Shown: positions 9,921-21,376, counted from the first letter of the stretch. The stretch is 33,930 bases of DNA from Sphaeroforma arctica JP610 (GCF_001186125.1 NW_014040218.1:20926-54855); one strand, 5' to 3'. The notes: a model not told the origin generated them from the letters alone. Translations and numbers: made by a program.

Positions 9921-12327
9921 ATGCAAGTCTTCCCCATATTTGCTGTGGCCGCACTTAGCTTATCTAATGTATACGCCAAAGGTATAGAGGCTAAATGGTC
10001 TGGAGCGGGCGGTGATGTGCTTCTCTCGCCATGGCAGATGCACCATGGTATCAACGCAAACGTCGATGACAGCGGCTGGCAGACTAATGCGTTTGATGCA
10101 GAAAGCGATAAAAAATGCGCAAATAGAACGATACATGGACATAAATGCTCTTACAGCAAGGCTGTGATACCACCGGAGGACTCAGAGTGGCTATACCCGC
10201 CAGATACAAAAATAATTGGAATGAAGCGTGATTCAATGTTATGTAAATTAGAAGAAGAAAAAGAACCTACGTGCTGGAAATACCTTGATTTCACTTACTT
10301 TCAGGCGTTTTTGACTATCCCAGAGCACTGTACAGTGTCCAAATTCACGATAGACTTTGATGGAATGGACGATGGTTCACAAGTTAAGGTCAATGGGGTT
10401 GAAGTTGAAGATAGCTATGTGTACCTCCGGGAAACCGGTACATCAGATTTGAAGGATCTAGTGAAGATTGGAAAAGTGAACCGAATCGTGATAACCCAGG
10501 TAGATGATTGTTGCGCGCATAACAACTTAGAAAAAGCCGTGGTGACCTTGAAGTCAAACTGTCGAATGACTACGTGCGAGTCAGTTCCTGATATATGCAA
10601 CTATCCACGATGGTTCAAGACGACCAACTTTAACGATACAGTATGCGCCGATGGAGTCTGTGACGATAAAACTTGTTGTTTACCACCTCCTGAATGTGAC
10701 AAGCAAAATGAATATCTCGATAAGGAGGGCAACTGCAACACTTGCAAAGAAGGTCAAAAACCAGACCATGACAATCTCGCATGTAATTCTTGTGCAAACG
10801 GATTGGATATCAACAAATACACAGACTGCAATTGCCATGACAACGAAGTTAACGTAAATGGTACATGCAATGCTTGCCCCGTCGGACAAAGCCCAGCAGA
10901 TGATGACGAAGTATGCGTATGCGACAATGGACTTGACACAGCAGATGACTGCGAATGTGGATCCAACGAGTATTTTAAGGAAGGAGTCTGCTACGCGTGC
11001 GATATTAACATCGAGGTGCCAGACCACGATAACCTTGTATGTGCTTGTGCAAACAGATTGGATATCAACAAATACACGGACTGCAATTGCTATGACAACG
11101 AAATATACGTAAATGGTACATGCAACGCTTGCCCCACCGGACAAAGACCAGCAGATGATGACGACGTATGCGTATGCAACAATGGACTGGACATAGCAGA
11201 CGACTGTGCCTGTCATGTAGATGAGGTGTATGCTGATGGCACCTGTGCTAAGTGCCCTGCGGGACGATCTCCCTCGAGCGATAGCAGCGTGTGCGAGTGC
11301 AATCCAACTCAGTGGAGTGAGTGGAGCACCTTCTCGGACTGTTCGCTGTTCCCCGTAGCGGGTAGCCCTAACACCAGCCTGGTGTGCACCTACACTAATG
11401 CTACCGTCGTGTTGAGCACAACACTGCTGGCTGACTACGAGCCCAACGCTTCGGAGGTTTATGCCACAGATCGTAGTACACAGGTAGCGATCACCAGCGT
11501 GACCTCTGAGGCATGTCAGGAGATGTGCGTGGCCGCCGCAGATGACGTCTGCAAGGAGGTTGGACTGTCTACAACTAACTTTGGGCGCACCACCGGCAAC
11601 TTGACAAGCGGTATGTGGCTCCCTAGTACACATTGCTCAAAACATTCGTAGGTAGATATAGATCTCAAACAATTCGTAGGTAGATATAGATTTTTACAGA
11701 TTTTGCTGTGGGGCTCAAGCCATTCGTAGTTAGACATAGACTTCGTTGCAGTGCTGAGGTATATGACACTGTGTAGAGTTTATCATGTACGCTCTCAATG
11801 TGTAGTTTTATGGCGTGCGTGGTAGACGAGACAGTTGTTACTTCGCCTTTCGGTTGGTGCTGTCTCACACCTGAACGACACACGCTTCACAAAAGGCAAG
11901 TACTGAACTCCACAGTACGAGACTACGAGCCCCGTAGAGATCTCACAAATCCCTAATCATTACGCGAATCTGCACTCACAATTCACGTTCACACCATCCA
12001 TGACTAATATGCAAATACACACTCATTCTAACGCGTTCAGGTGCTGCGCCGGTCGCTGGATGTGACGTCCTGGAGCAGATGTGCATCTGTGCGTGCGTGC
12101 CAGGAGACGACAGTAACAACACAGCCGTCATTGCCGGAGGAGTTGTGGCTGGGTCGGCTATGCTCCTGGCAGCGGTGGGGGCAGCGTACTACTTCAGACA
12201 GGGACAACAGGCCACTGAGGCAGCCGCTACAGCGAATGGGATGTTCAACGATGTGAACAACAACACAAACCCGATGTTTGACAACCCTACGGAGACGAAC
12301 TTCAATCCCGCGTATAATCCTCAGTAG
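9921..12327 (+). CDS. Cys-rich single-pass membrane protein with signal peptide and NPxY tail
   Basis: Two exons, 9921-11610 and 12041-12327, join in phase (GT donor at 11611, TTCAG acceptor at 12040) into 658 residues. Order: signal peptide (MQVFPIFAVAALSLSNVYA); a 200-residue ectodomain with paired cysteines (possibly a jelly-roll type); about 245 residues of Cys-rich repeats rich in CNAC-P-GQ and CDNGLD motifs; a WSEWSTFSDC segment like the start of a thrombospondin type-1 repeat; a hydrophobic helix at about 592-615 (VIAGGVVAGSAMLLAAVGAA); and a 43-residue tail ending FNPAYNPQ. The tail holds NPMF and NPAY, the NPxY type known to bind PTB domains and endocytic adaptors. An 85-residue unit is tandemly duplicated. 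Adhesion or receptor function is inferred; no family is recognised. Confidence 0.85.
10801..11226 (+). repeat. 255-bp in-frame tandem duplication inside the coding exon
   Basis: GATTGGATATCAACAAATAC begins at 10801 and again at 11056, exactly 255 bp (85 codons) apart. High identity continues through NKYTDCNC, NGTCNACP, GQ-PADDD and NGLD. Synonymous and replacement differences are few, so the duplication looks recent relative to the rest of the gene. Confidence 0.88.
11642..11740. repeat. Short intronic repeat of ATTCGTAGGTAGATATAGA
   Basis: Three diverged copies of CATTCGTAGGTAGATATAGA-like sequence lie just inside the intron of the Cys-rich gene. No other structure is seen in this intron apart from the splice sites and a TGACTAAT/TTCTAAC branch-like stretch near the acceptor. 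Confidence 0.7.
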
Positions 12328-12339
12328 ATCAGATCAATT

Positions 12340-12425
12340 ACTATAGCTTGGTAGATGAGATAGAATACTATAGTTTAAAGATGAGATTACTAGAGTTTAT
12401 AGATGAGATTACTAGAGTTTACTCA
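12340..12425. repeat. Three copies of GATGAGATTACTAGAGTTTA
   Basis: Tandem near-copies of a roughly 25-bp unit lie immediately 3' of the Cys-rich gene stop, probably in its 3' UTR. Confidence 0.75.
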
Positions 12426-12540
12426 CGTAGTCGGACGGTTGATGAGATGCATTCCTGGGGTGTCGAATACGACACCACCTGATCGAGAAGAATCGATGTT
12501 ACGATTTCACTTCACTGGCCGCCGTATGTTGTACAGCAGC

Positions 12541-12875
12541 GGCTATAAGCAATAAACATTCTCTTGTTCAGATAAGCAATACACATACACTTGTTCAGAT
12601 AAGCAAAAAACATTCTCTTGTTCAGATAAGCAATACACATACACTAGTTCATATAAACAATACACATACACTTGTTCAAAAAAGCAATAAACATTCTCTT
12701 GTTCAGATGAACAATACACATACACTAGTTCATATAAACAATACACAAACACTTGTTCATATAAACAATACACATACACTCGTTCAAATAAGAAAAAGAA
12801 AAAAAAAACTCGTGTTCATATAAGCACTCAGCATTCTCTTGTTCATAAAAGCAATACACATACAAGCAAAAAAAA
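12541..12875. repeat. 27-bp minisatellite (CAATACACATACACTTGTTC)
   Basis: About a dozen units alternate between CAATACACATACACTTGTTC and CAATAAACATTCTCTTGTTC types with AGATAAG or ATATAAA linkers. The unit is about 27 bp, so the minus strand shows a stop-free 9-residue periodic frame. I regard this as a property of the repeat. No gene is supported in 12876-13795; a CTCA run lies at 13511-13529. Confidence 0.85.
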
Positions 12876-13795
12876 ACATACTCGCACGCACACAATCAAG
12901 CACATACCCCATTTAAACTATAAGCACACACACAATCGGGCTGTAGCCTGATCATGTGATAGAGTGGGTCCACGTGGACTGTACAACACTGCAGAGTGGT
13001 CACTGCTCCATACACCACAGGTTGACGTCTTTCACTTCTCAGCGTTGAGGGGTTGCTGTACCGAGGTAGTGTACACCATTGCATTCCGATTGACACAGTC
13101 ATACAATACAATACAATAGACGGTATGGCTGGGCCCACCCAGGAGACTCAGTCGAGGACTATGTGCAGATGGACAGTGTAGTTCGGTACATAACGGCCAC
13201 ACGAAAGTGTGCAAGGGATTTATCACACGCACATCTCAAGCGCATGCTCAGGATATTTAGCCATTCAACGTAGGTCACACTCTCGAGGGAAAGGTCTACA
13301 AAAGAACACCTAAAACAACATACAGTGCGACCATACAATTATAAGCGTGTGAGAAGAGAAGACAGTAGCACCAAGCACTGTAGTTGTTCCTGGAGATAGG
13401 GAGTGGTGGCGTCTGTCGAATGGGACACATGTACATACAACAAGAAGGCCTGAATTGCACTTCGACGGGTTGAGCCACCAGCACGCCATATCTCCACACA
13501 CGTAGGTACTCACTCACTCACTCACTCACGTGTGGGTTATACGAATCATGTGTGTGTGCGTCAGGGATTGTATGCAGGTTACGTCTGCTCAGCTGAGCGG
13601 AGGAGGTATGAGGTGTCTCGGCTTCTGAGCTCACACAACGCACATGCTGTACTTCAGTATGGCTATCCGACATATGTCTAGCGGTATCCAGGTAGTAAAC
13701 AACTCGTACATCGCACCGTTCATAAAGGCTTCGTTCCCTGCTATTGTATAACCAAGTTCATTTATTTGTATAACCAAGTTTATTTTTATCCGAGT

Positions 13796-16700
13796 TTACA
13801 TCCGGTACGGTGATCGTGATCTCTCTCTCCGTTCACCCCGGCCAGACCCACCACCGCCCATACGATAGTCTCTGTCCCCTTCCACCCTCACCTCACCTCT
13901 ATTACTACCGCCGCTATACCCACCCTCGGGACCACCCCGCGAGCCCCCAGAGCCGGCTGTATACCTACTCGACTCTCTCCCCCCCGGGCCACCTACACTA
14001 CCCCCACCCCCGTAATTACGCTCTCGGTTGGAGATCAGGGGCTCGGCCACGGACCGTCTGTCAAAAGGATCATGGTTCCGGCCGGATGAGTAGCCGCTGG
14101 AGCCACCACGCCCGCCCATGTCACGTGCACTGTACCGTTTGTTGTCGCGTGCGCCGTCGTCACGGTAGGGATCTCTGCGCCTGTGATAGAAACGGATGGT
14201 GAAGGTATGGGGGTGAGGTGGACTGGGACTTGCCGGCTACGACAAATGGAGGGGAGCTGACAAACCTTCGGAAGGTATAAGACAAACAAAACATGCGGAC
14301 ACGCGATCGATGCCTTCTTAATATGTCACAACTTGACAGACAGGACACGATGGGAAGATACGTAAGCACCAAAAATCTTAAAACAAAAACAGGTGTTATT
14401 ACATACATACCGTACTGCAACACATCGGACAAGCCATCGAAGACAGCGAGAAACTCAAACATGCACACACACACGCACACACACACACACATATATATAT
14501 TCATACACACAGATAATCACTCAACCCACAGCAGTGCTGTCTACATCACCCCGACCATACCCGTCCAGTTCGCGTTCGTAGTCGTACAGTCTATTAAGCT
14601 CCGTTGTATGAAAGTCGATCATGCGCTGTCTGTACAGTGGATCCGCCACATCCTGCATCAGTGCTGGTTGCATAGACGCCCCTACCCCACCCCTTCCCCC
14701 AAACACCCCCCCGCCATAGCCACCCGAGGCAAAGCTGTTGCGTGAATCCCTGAGATCGCGAGAGTCCCTTCTGGGTGGTCCTCCACCACCGCCTATGGAC
14801 TCGAAGCTCTTATGGCCACGGTAGCGACCGGGCGTGGGCGAGTGGGCCCTGTTACGCCTCGCCTGTGTGTAGAGAAAATGATTCCATGTGTAAGCAAAAT
14901 GATTCTTTGTAGGTACAATGACTCTATGTGTAGGTGAAATGATTCTATGTGTAGGTACAATGACTCTATGTGTAGGTACAATGACTCTATGTGTAGGTAC
15001 AATGATTCTATGTGTAGGTACAATGACTTTTATGTGTAGGTAAAATAATTCTATGTGTAGGCAAAATGATTCTATGTGTAGGCAAAATGAATATATGTGT
15101 AGGTAAAAAGATTATATGTGTAGGTAAAAAGATTCTATGTGTAGGTACAATGATTATATGTGTAGGTAAAATGATTCTATGTGGAGGTACAATGATTCTA
15201 TGTGTAGATACAATGATTCAAACGAGTCATGGACGATAGGGTGTGGTTTGGACTCGGACAGCAGAAGCAATGGAGAATGAGTTGACACAAATCGGAGATG
15301 AAGCTACTTGACTGGGTTGATCCCAGGTGGAGGTAGGGATTTGTAGAGTGCAATGGCCGGATATGTCATAAGGCGCAGATGAGAGGTAATCAAATGTGCA
15401 CTGGTTGTGAGTGAGCCTGTTCCGGCGTTGTTCGTTGTTTCGGCTAGTACGAGTCAACGTGTGAGATCCACTGGATTGTAATACCAACTAAAAACCCTAA
15501 AACCCTAAACTGCCGTCAGCCACAAATGGAGTGGCCCCACACTAACGCAGGTGGTACACGTAATCCTCCGGCAGATGGCAAACCGACGCACAGGAGAGAG
15601 TTAAGGAGTTGTCCGTTCTCATGCGCACACTACGGTTGACCGAGAAACGCAGAGGGCCTGATAGGACCAGACCAGACCACCATCAACCCAAACCAAGCAC
15701 CATAAAACCTTATGGGAAGGACAACGGAGACTGGTGGAAGTTGAATGCAGGTACACATACACACCACACATACCTTGGCGACTACAATCTGCTTGCCGTT
15801 GAGTGTGGATGAGTTGAGTTTGGCAATACACATCGCTGCAGCCTCTGCGCCGTACATGGTGACGAAGCCAAACCCTCGCGACTCCTGCGTGTGAGGGTCA
15901 CGCATCACCCGCGCAGACTTGACCTGTATGTGTATGTGGTATGCACATACGTGAGTACTCTGATGCACTGATGTGGCTGATGCCTACATACATACGTTTA
16001 CGCCTGTGTATTGAGGTGATACTAAATGAAAGGCTGTACCCAGCCTAGCTTGAAATCTGTATGCGAGACAACATGTGGCTGAGGTGATTGGATGTACGAC
16101 TACATACTTCCGAATGATTTATTTAACCAGTAGTCTGGGAACGTAACATCGAACCCCAAGCTAGCCGCACAGGAAGTGCAGAGAGATACACCGGTGCATC
16201 CCCTTGTTTGTATCAGAGTGAGTGAGTGTGTTATGTGTAAAGTCGGCGACGCCAAGGAAACGAATAACAGAACAACACCAACACCAGAACTCCCCCAGCC
16301 AACTCAAACTCGGATACACCCGTGGGGGATACACGCAGGGGTGGCCCAGGCGCCTTTGCATATCTGGGCGAAACAGCTAGCAGACACCCCCACTAACCCT
16401 ACCCCTGTACCTACCTACCAACACATCACCTACAAACACACCGTCAAACCAATCGACGTCACGAGTGTTTGGGTTACGCGTAGCCACGTGCGGCACGAGG
16501 CTATCGCAGCGCAAACCAATCAGCAGCAAGTACCACTCCACGCACACAGAGGCCATCCACAACAACTCCGCCTGAGAGCTTCCAGAGCACACACGTCGCA
16601 ACGGACTTATTACTACTACTACCTAGTACTACCACTACTGCTGATACTACTACAACTGCAACTACTACAACTACTACAACTACAACTACTGGACACGACA

Positions 16701-18743
16701 GCCCTAGCACATCTCTCGTTCGTTACCCAGCCACATCGCTCACTCCACACACGAAACATCAGTCTTTCACCAAACACTCGTCATCTCAAACACCACAGCT
16801 CACACCCCCCACACACACGTAATGTCTCCGTCCACACGCACCCGGCCATACACGGCAAAGGCTTCCTGCAGGTCGGCATCGCGTGTGCTTGGGTTGAGAG
16901 CTGTAACGTGCAGCACCTCTTCGTCACCGTCGCCACCGCCGCCTCGGCTGCCACGGTCACGATTCCTTGCGCCGTGACCGCTACCGCTGCTGTATCTTTG
17001 CCTCTCACCGCTGATTAAGTACAAAAGGGACAGGCCGTCAAACGTGTGGTTCATAATAGACAGTGACCTATGTAAAACTAGACCCCATTGCACCTGTGCT
17101 TATCACCGCTGATTAAGTACAGAAGGGACAGGCCGTTGTACGTGTGCTACATAATAGACGGTGACCTATGTAAAACTAGAACCCATTGCACCTGTGCTTA
17201 TCATCGCTGTGTACGCGCTAAAGCAAATATTAATCGATAGTGTCTGTCACGACAAAAGAGACATATACTAAGATGTGCGAGACTAAACGTAGTAACATCC
17301 TGCGCTTCGACCGCTACTACTAATGTAGCTGTGCCTGTCGCAGTTACTACCCATGTAGCTGTGCCTGTCGCAGCTTGACTACGAGGCGTGCGAGAATTCT
17401 GAGGGTACATGTGATCATCGTTTAGACTAGCTTGGCAGATAAGCTATAACTGAATGATACGATTCTTCGCATCACAACCGCTACCGCTGCGGTGCCTGTC
17501 CCTGCCACCGCGGGTGTAGTGCAAGAGACGTTCAATGGTGGATTTCAATACCGCTACTACAAGTAGGTGTTATGTTAAAGCCTGAATTTGTACCACGAAG
17601 CAACGGATAACAATCTGAAACCAGTCCAACAAACGGGGGAATCATGTCTAATTATCAACGCCGGGGATAGTTAATTGGAGTTCAGGTGCGTACTGTATGA
17701 AACGTCTGGCACCTAGACCAGGCTGAGCTAAATGCGCAGGGCGAAGCCTACACAGGTACACCCATTCACATTCATAAGACACCTCTTTCGTACACACTCC
17801 AGACAGCGACCAAGTACACGCGGGAAGCCTAACTTACAAACACTACAAAGGACAAAAGTGCACGCGAACTCGTTTCTGATACGAGCCAAATCGGAAACAC
17901 AGACCCAATAGGCGTACGAGGCAATTTGGAAACACAGACCAATTTCTGATGCGAGCCAAGTTGGAAACACAGACCAATTTCTGATACGAGCCAAATCGGA
18001 AACACAGACCAATTTATGATACGAGCCAAATCGGATACACAGACCCATTGGGCATACGAGGCAATTCGGAAACACTGACCAATTTCTGACACGAGCCAAT
18101 TCGAAAACACAGACCCATTAGGCATACGAGGCAATTTGGAGACACAGACCCATTTCTCATACGAGCCAAATCGGAAAATAGTCCCATTGGGCATAAGAGG
18201 CAATTTGGACAAACATATACATTTTTGGTACGAGCCAATTCGGAAACACAGACGCATGTGGCATACGAGCCGTATCAGAAAAGGATAATCACCCCATTCC
18301 GAATAGGCGACGGTGGGACCAAAAACGCAGCGAACACCGATACCAAGACAGGCTTAAGCTATGTCACTGTAGGTTTATGATTGATCCGTCCACACATCCG
18401 AGCCACAACCGCACCCAGACTCCCGCCCAACTCTTACCGATTACAACCAGACACAGGTACACACATCTGGCTCCACCTGCTAGTACCAGTACCATCCACA
18501 CGTGCACACATACCTCTGACCGTCATCTTCGCGGGAGTCTCCATCGAAGTCCGCTCCCTCTCGCGCAGATTCGTCTGGGCCTCCATGACCTGTATTCTGA
18601 TTGGACATAGCGTTGCTACCACCATGTTCCTCCCCGGCTGTGTGTCTACCATCGTTCTGGAAGTCGTGTGCATGTATGGGTGAACGCGAGCGTGTGCGGC
18701 TTTCCATGGCTTGGTGCGACTCCTGTGCCATGTCCTCGTCCAT
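13796..18743 (-). CDS. TRA2: TRA2-like SR splicing factor (RRM with RGG/RS tails)
   Basis: Five minus-strand exons join in phase: 18514-18743, 16842-17010, 15774-15923, 14561-14862 and 13796-14180. They give 411 residues. Transformer-2 proteins bind GAA-rich exonic enhancers and promote exon inclusion in the nucleus. Residues 1-76 are acidic with a TRSRSP patch. One RRM spans about 108-183, with RNP2 LHVTAL (110-115) and RNP1 RGFGFVTM (149-156). Directly after it comes RAHSPTPGRYRG, matching the TRA2 linker (HTPTPGIYMG in animals), the reason I prefer TRA2 over RBMX or other hnRNP-like proteins. The C-terminal half is Gly/Arg-rich (GGRGG, YGGGG) and ends RRERSRSPYRM. RS content is lower than in animal TRA2, with RGG-type sequence dominating. 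All introns carry repeats, and intron 1 has a duplicated 3' splice site. The start at 18743 (MDEDMAQ) is the first plausible ATG. Confidence 0.87.
14880..15225. repeat. 21-bp minisatellite in TRA2 intron 3
   Basis: About 16 units of AATGATTCTATGTGTAGGTA(C), with variants GACTC, AAAATG and AAAAAG, lie within the minus-strand intron between exons 3 and 4. They begin about 20 bp upstream of the exon 4 acceptor. Confidence 0.92.
16604..16695. repeat. TAC/CAA trinucleotide repeat in TRA2 intron 2
   Basis: Runs of ACTACTACTAC pass into ACAACTACTACAACTAC. On the coding strand of TRA2 this is a GTA/GTT-rich intronic tract. Apparent Val-rich frames here are repeat artefacts. Confidence 0.85.
17008..17205. 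repeat. 98-bp tandem duplication carrying the TRA2 exon 2 acceptor
   Basis: The segment starting CACCGCTGATTAAGTAC recurs 98 bp later, with a third partial copy at about 17200. On the minus strand each full copy contains TACTTAATCAG followed by CGGTGA, which is the 3' splice site of TRA2 exon 2. The functional copy ends at 17011; the extra one lies at 17109-17110. Confidence 0.9.
17320..17378. repeat. Direct repeat of ATGTAGCTGTGCCTGTCGCA
   Basis: Two copies about 27 bp apart lie within TRA2 intron 1. Related CCGCTACCGCTGC words recur at 17474-17490 and in exon 2 near 16976-16990. Confidence 0.7.
17870..18265. repeat. 35-bp minisatellite in TRA2 intron 1
   Basis: About eleven units of the type GATACGAGCCAAATCGGAAA-CACAGACC are spaced 35 bp apart. 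Two flavours occur, one ending AATTTCT and one CCCATTGGGCATACGAGGCAATT. The minus-strand frames rich in WLVSEIGLCF-like peptides derive from this array. Confidence 0.92.
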
Positions 18744-18821
18744 GATGCTGATGCTGAGTTGCGGATTTGGTGTATGTGTGTTTGAATATTCATGTGAATA
18801 ATATACATATACACACACAGG

Positions 18822-18827
<6 letters not shown>

Positions 18828-18859
<32 letters not shown>
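18828..18859. repeat. (TA)n tract
   Basis: A pure TA run lies just upstream of the TRA2 start, in the interval that would hold its promoter. A 118-codon plus-strand frame runs through it to 19132; its portion from an ATG near 18888 is not clearly a gene. Confidence 0.9.
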
Positions 18860-18862
<3 letters not shown>

Positions 18863-19552
18863 CGAGGCGTGGTTGTTGTGCTGCTAATGAGTTGTTGTAC
18901 ATATGCGGAGAGATTGTTTGCACATGTCACATTGTTGCCTGTTGCCGTGTTCTATGTCTGCATGTGCGTGCAAGTGGTGCCAATGACCATCATACACCCC
19001 GTCCTAACTTCAGAGTCGCACGTGTGTGTGTGGCGCTGTGAAAACAGCTGCAGCCCTCTAAGCCAGAATAAGCACCACCTCGACTTCGCAACGTGTTTGC
19101 AATGCGAAGGTGACGAGTTCTCAGGCTATTGATGACTGTAGCTACCTCCATGCTCGACTTTGACAAATGTCCATGTGCGGCATTCTGAAGGTCCAGGTTT
19201 TAAAAGGTACTTAATGCTTGTGGCCCCGCAGTCAGTTTATCTCAGCTAGGAATAGTCTTGGTCTGGGAGGACCGCTACAGTCCCACACAGGAACCTTAGT
19301 ACAAACACCGAATGGGCGAAATGGATGGCTATTTGTTGAATGTTGGTGTGTTGTTGAGCTTGCACATATCTGGCTGCGTAGTTAAGTGACTGGGATAACT
19401 GTATGCGCGGTCTAGTTGCAGTGAGATGTTTTAAAATCAAAACGTTTCTAAACCGGCCTTGCCTTACGGTGCTCATACCACCTTGATGCGTAAACGTTTG
19501 GGTGGAAATATCGTTGTGCTTGTAAACTAGCGAGCCTCGAACTCATACTACG

Positions 19553-20605
19553 ATGGATTCGAATCAAATCCGAACAGATTCTGCTGTGGTGAGTGTGGTA
19601 GTTGTGTGAGATGCCGGCAAACTAAACTAACGCTGCCAGAACAACCACGAAGTATCTGCTCCAATCCCGTCGATTTGCAAGTGCTGAAACTCTGTATGAT
19701 AAACCGTTCCGTGCTGTTGATCCTGAATGCGATGCACGTGTCTCGTTGGTACAGAGTGAGGGGACTATAACTACATATTGTTATATCGGAGTGTGGAGGA
19801 GATACTGTTCGGTACAGTCGCAGGGTGTGCATCTAGTAGTGGGACACATATCACGGGGTTGCTGCTGGTAGAGTATGTGCTTGATCGGGTTGTACCGAAC
19901 CGGTAAAGTGCACCGGAATGTATACTGATGTCTCATTGCGTTGGGCCGATTGCGTATGTACGTTTTGGGATGTTCGTGTGAATTCTGTTGGGTGGTAGCC
20001 GGGTAGACCACCGGCACAGCAACGCACGTGCTGCTGAAAACAAAGTCACACAGACTTCGCGGTATCAGACAATTAAGCGCTGTGCTGGAGCTCAATGGAG
20101 AAGCATATCACGCTTATAAGGATGCGTCAATAGCGATGTTACAAGTACACGTATGTAGCGAGTGATGCGTGTCGACGGGCGGGCTATACACAGGCAGCTG
20201 TACACTAACTCGTCCTGCGGTCCATCGCTTTCAGCACACTCTGTACCACAGCATTGTGACTCTGTACAGGGCCTTTGCTGTATAATGCCCTTGTCTTGGA
20301 CTGAACTGTATGTATCTGACTTCTTGGGGTTCGTGCGACCTAACATCTTGTATTTGCAATGTCTCATCCCGTGGTAGGCGGAATGGGATGCACACACACA
20401 CCCTCCTCAAAACAATACGATCTGAATCTGAACTCCACTGTCATACTAGCATACAACCATGCACATGCTGGGAATACCTGTGGTGCTGTGCGATGAGTGT
20501 GCGGCTGTTCTGAGTGGCAAGTCGTTTGCGGATTCCGTGTTGTTGCGCTCACCACTGCTTGCTGATGTGTTGAGTCGAAGGACGTCTTCAGATGCGATGG
20601 TCTAA
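19553..20605 (+). CDS. Possible multi-exon gene of unknown family (weak)
   Basis: Several short plus-strand stretches read like protein and are bounded by usable splice sites. They are an ATG exon 19553-19588 ending at GTGAGT; an open stretch from about 19640 containing RFASAETLYDKPFRAVDPE; 20007-20144 containing RQLSAVLELNGEAYHAYKD, ending before GTACAC; 20235-20279 after a TTTCAG acceptor, containing LYHSIVTLYRAFA; and a last exon 20450-20605 with MLGIPVVLCDECAAVLSGKS and a TAA stop. The last three share phase 0, but the junction across 19700-20006 is unresolved because two frames stay open there. I recognise no family. It could be a real gene, a pseudogene or chance. Confidence 0.28.
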
Positions 20606-21317
20606 AGCTACTGATTCCAGATAAAGGTGTATGTTGGATCTGATGATGTTTGTGGTAAACGGTAGTGACTAGTGGAGATGCGGATGCATGGACTATTACA
20701 ATACACTTCGACCCTGTATACTACTACAGTGTTATATTACTAGCTGCGTGTGTTTATGTATGTACAATTGATGGGACGTCCTGCAAGGTGTATGGGGTGT
20801 GAAGTACATGTATAAACTCAGTCGCTGGACAGAACGGGAATTGCGGGATAAATTTTATATTTTTAGTGTTTTTTGCTTTTATACAAAAAAATACCACGGT
20901 GACCGGAGAATCGGAGACTTCGGCGATTTTCTATTTTTAGATGGACAGCTGTCAATGGGTCATTGGCACGCCCGAGTGACACTTTGACCGATGCTCCGGT
21001 GAACCCCTCTACTTTTTAGAAACAAAAATAATATATTTATGTATGTATGTCTTAGTCAGTATTGCTACATCCTGTTTTTTTGGGGGGGCTGTAGAACTTC
21101 AGTAGAACTACTCGAGAACAACAGATGACACCAAAAGTGGATGTCACATTGGGACGGACACAAGAAGTGGACGATATAAATAACTAAATATATATGTGTG
21201 GATATGTGGTCTAAAGGCAATTTAATAATGTATACTCTCTACAAGTCACATACTTGGGTATATTTATAATATAGGCATGCCAGCAGAATCCTCAGAACCA
21301 CAATTACTATTTACAAT
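20606..21317. other. Spacer upstream of the fumarase gene
   Basis: Mixed-composition sequence with a T8G7 run at 21077-21091. GACCGGAGAATCGGAG (about 20899) and GACCGATGCTCCGGTGA (about 20987) form a loose inverted pair. No coding signal is supported. Confidence 0.5.
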
Positions 21318-21376
21318 ACACTTGCAGGGTCAGGTTTTGTAACGGCACATTACACTTGCAGGGTCAAGTTTTGTAA
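21318..21376 (+). promoter_or_regulatory. Direct repeat ACACTTGCAGGGTCA(A/G)GTTT upstream of fumarase
   Basis: Two almost identical 25-bp copies lie 34 bp apart (21318-21342 and 21352-21376), ending 20 bp before the fumarase ATG. Each includes AGGGTCA, a word resembling nuclear-receptor half-sites. A regulatory role is inference from position and conservation between copies; both may simply lie in the 5' UTR. Confidence 0.35.

Noticed and set aside
10680-11633. 317-codon minus-strand frame
   Set aside because: Shadow of the Cys-rich plus-strand exon, which has a signal peptide, ordered cysteines and an in-phase second exon.
12543-12779. Periodic 78-residue minus-strand frame (YVYCLYEQ type)
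   Set aside because: Produced by the 27-bp repeat; no start context, splice site or flanking coding sequence.
16176-17018. 280-codon plus-strand frame
   Set aside because: It is the reverse of TRA2 exon 2 and intron 2 repeats; residue content (His, Thr, Leu runs) reflects CA and ACT tracts, while the minus strand carries a clear RRM.
17728-18257. Minus-strand frames rich in SEIGLCF-like repeats
   Set aside because: They coincide with the 35-bp intronic minisatellite of TRA2 and end at its edges.
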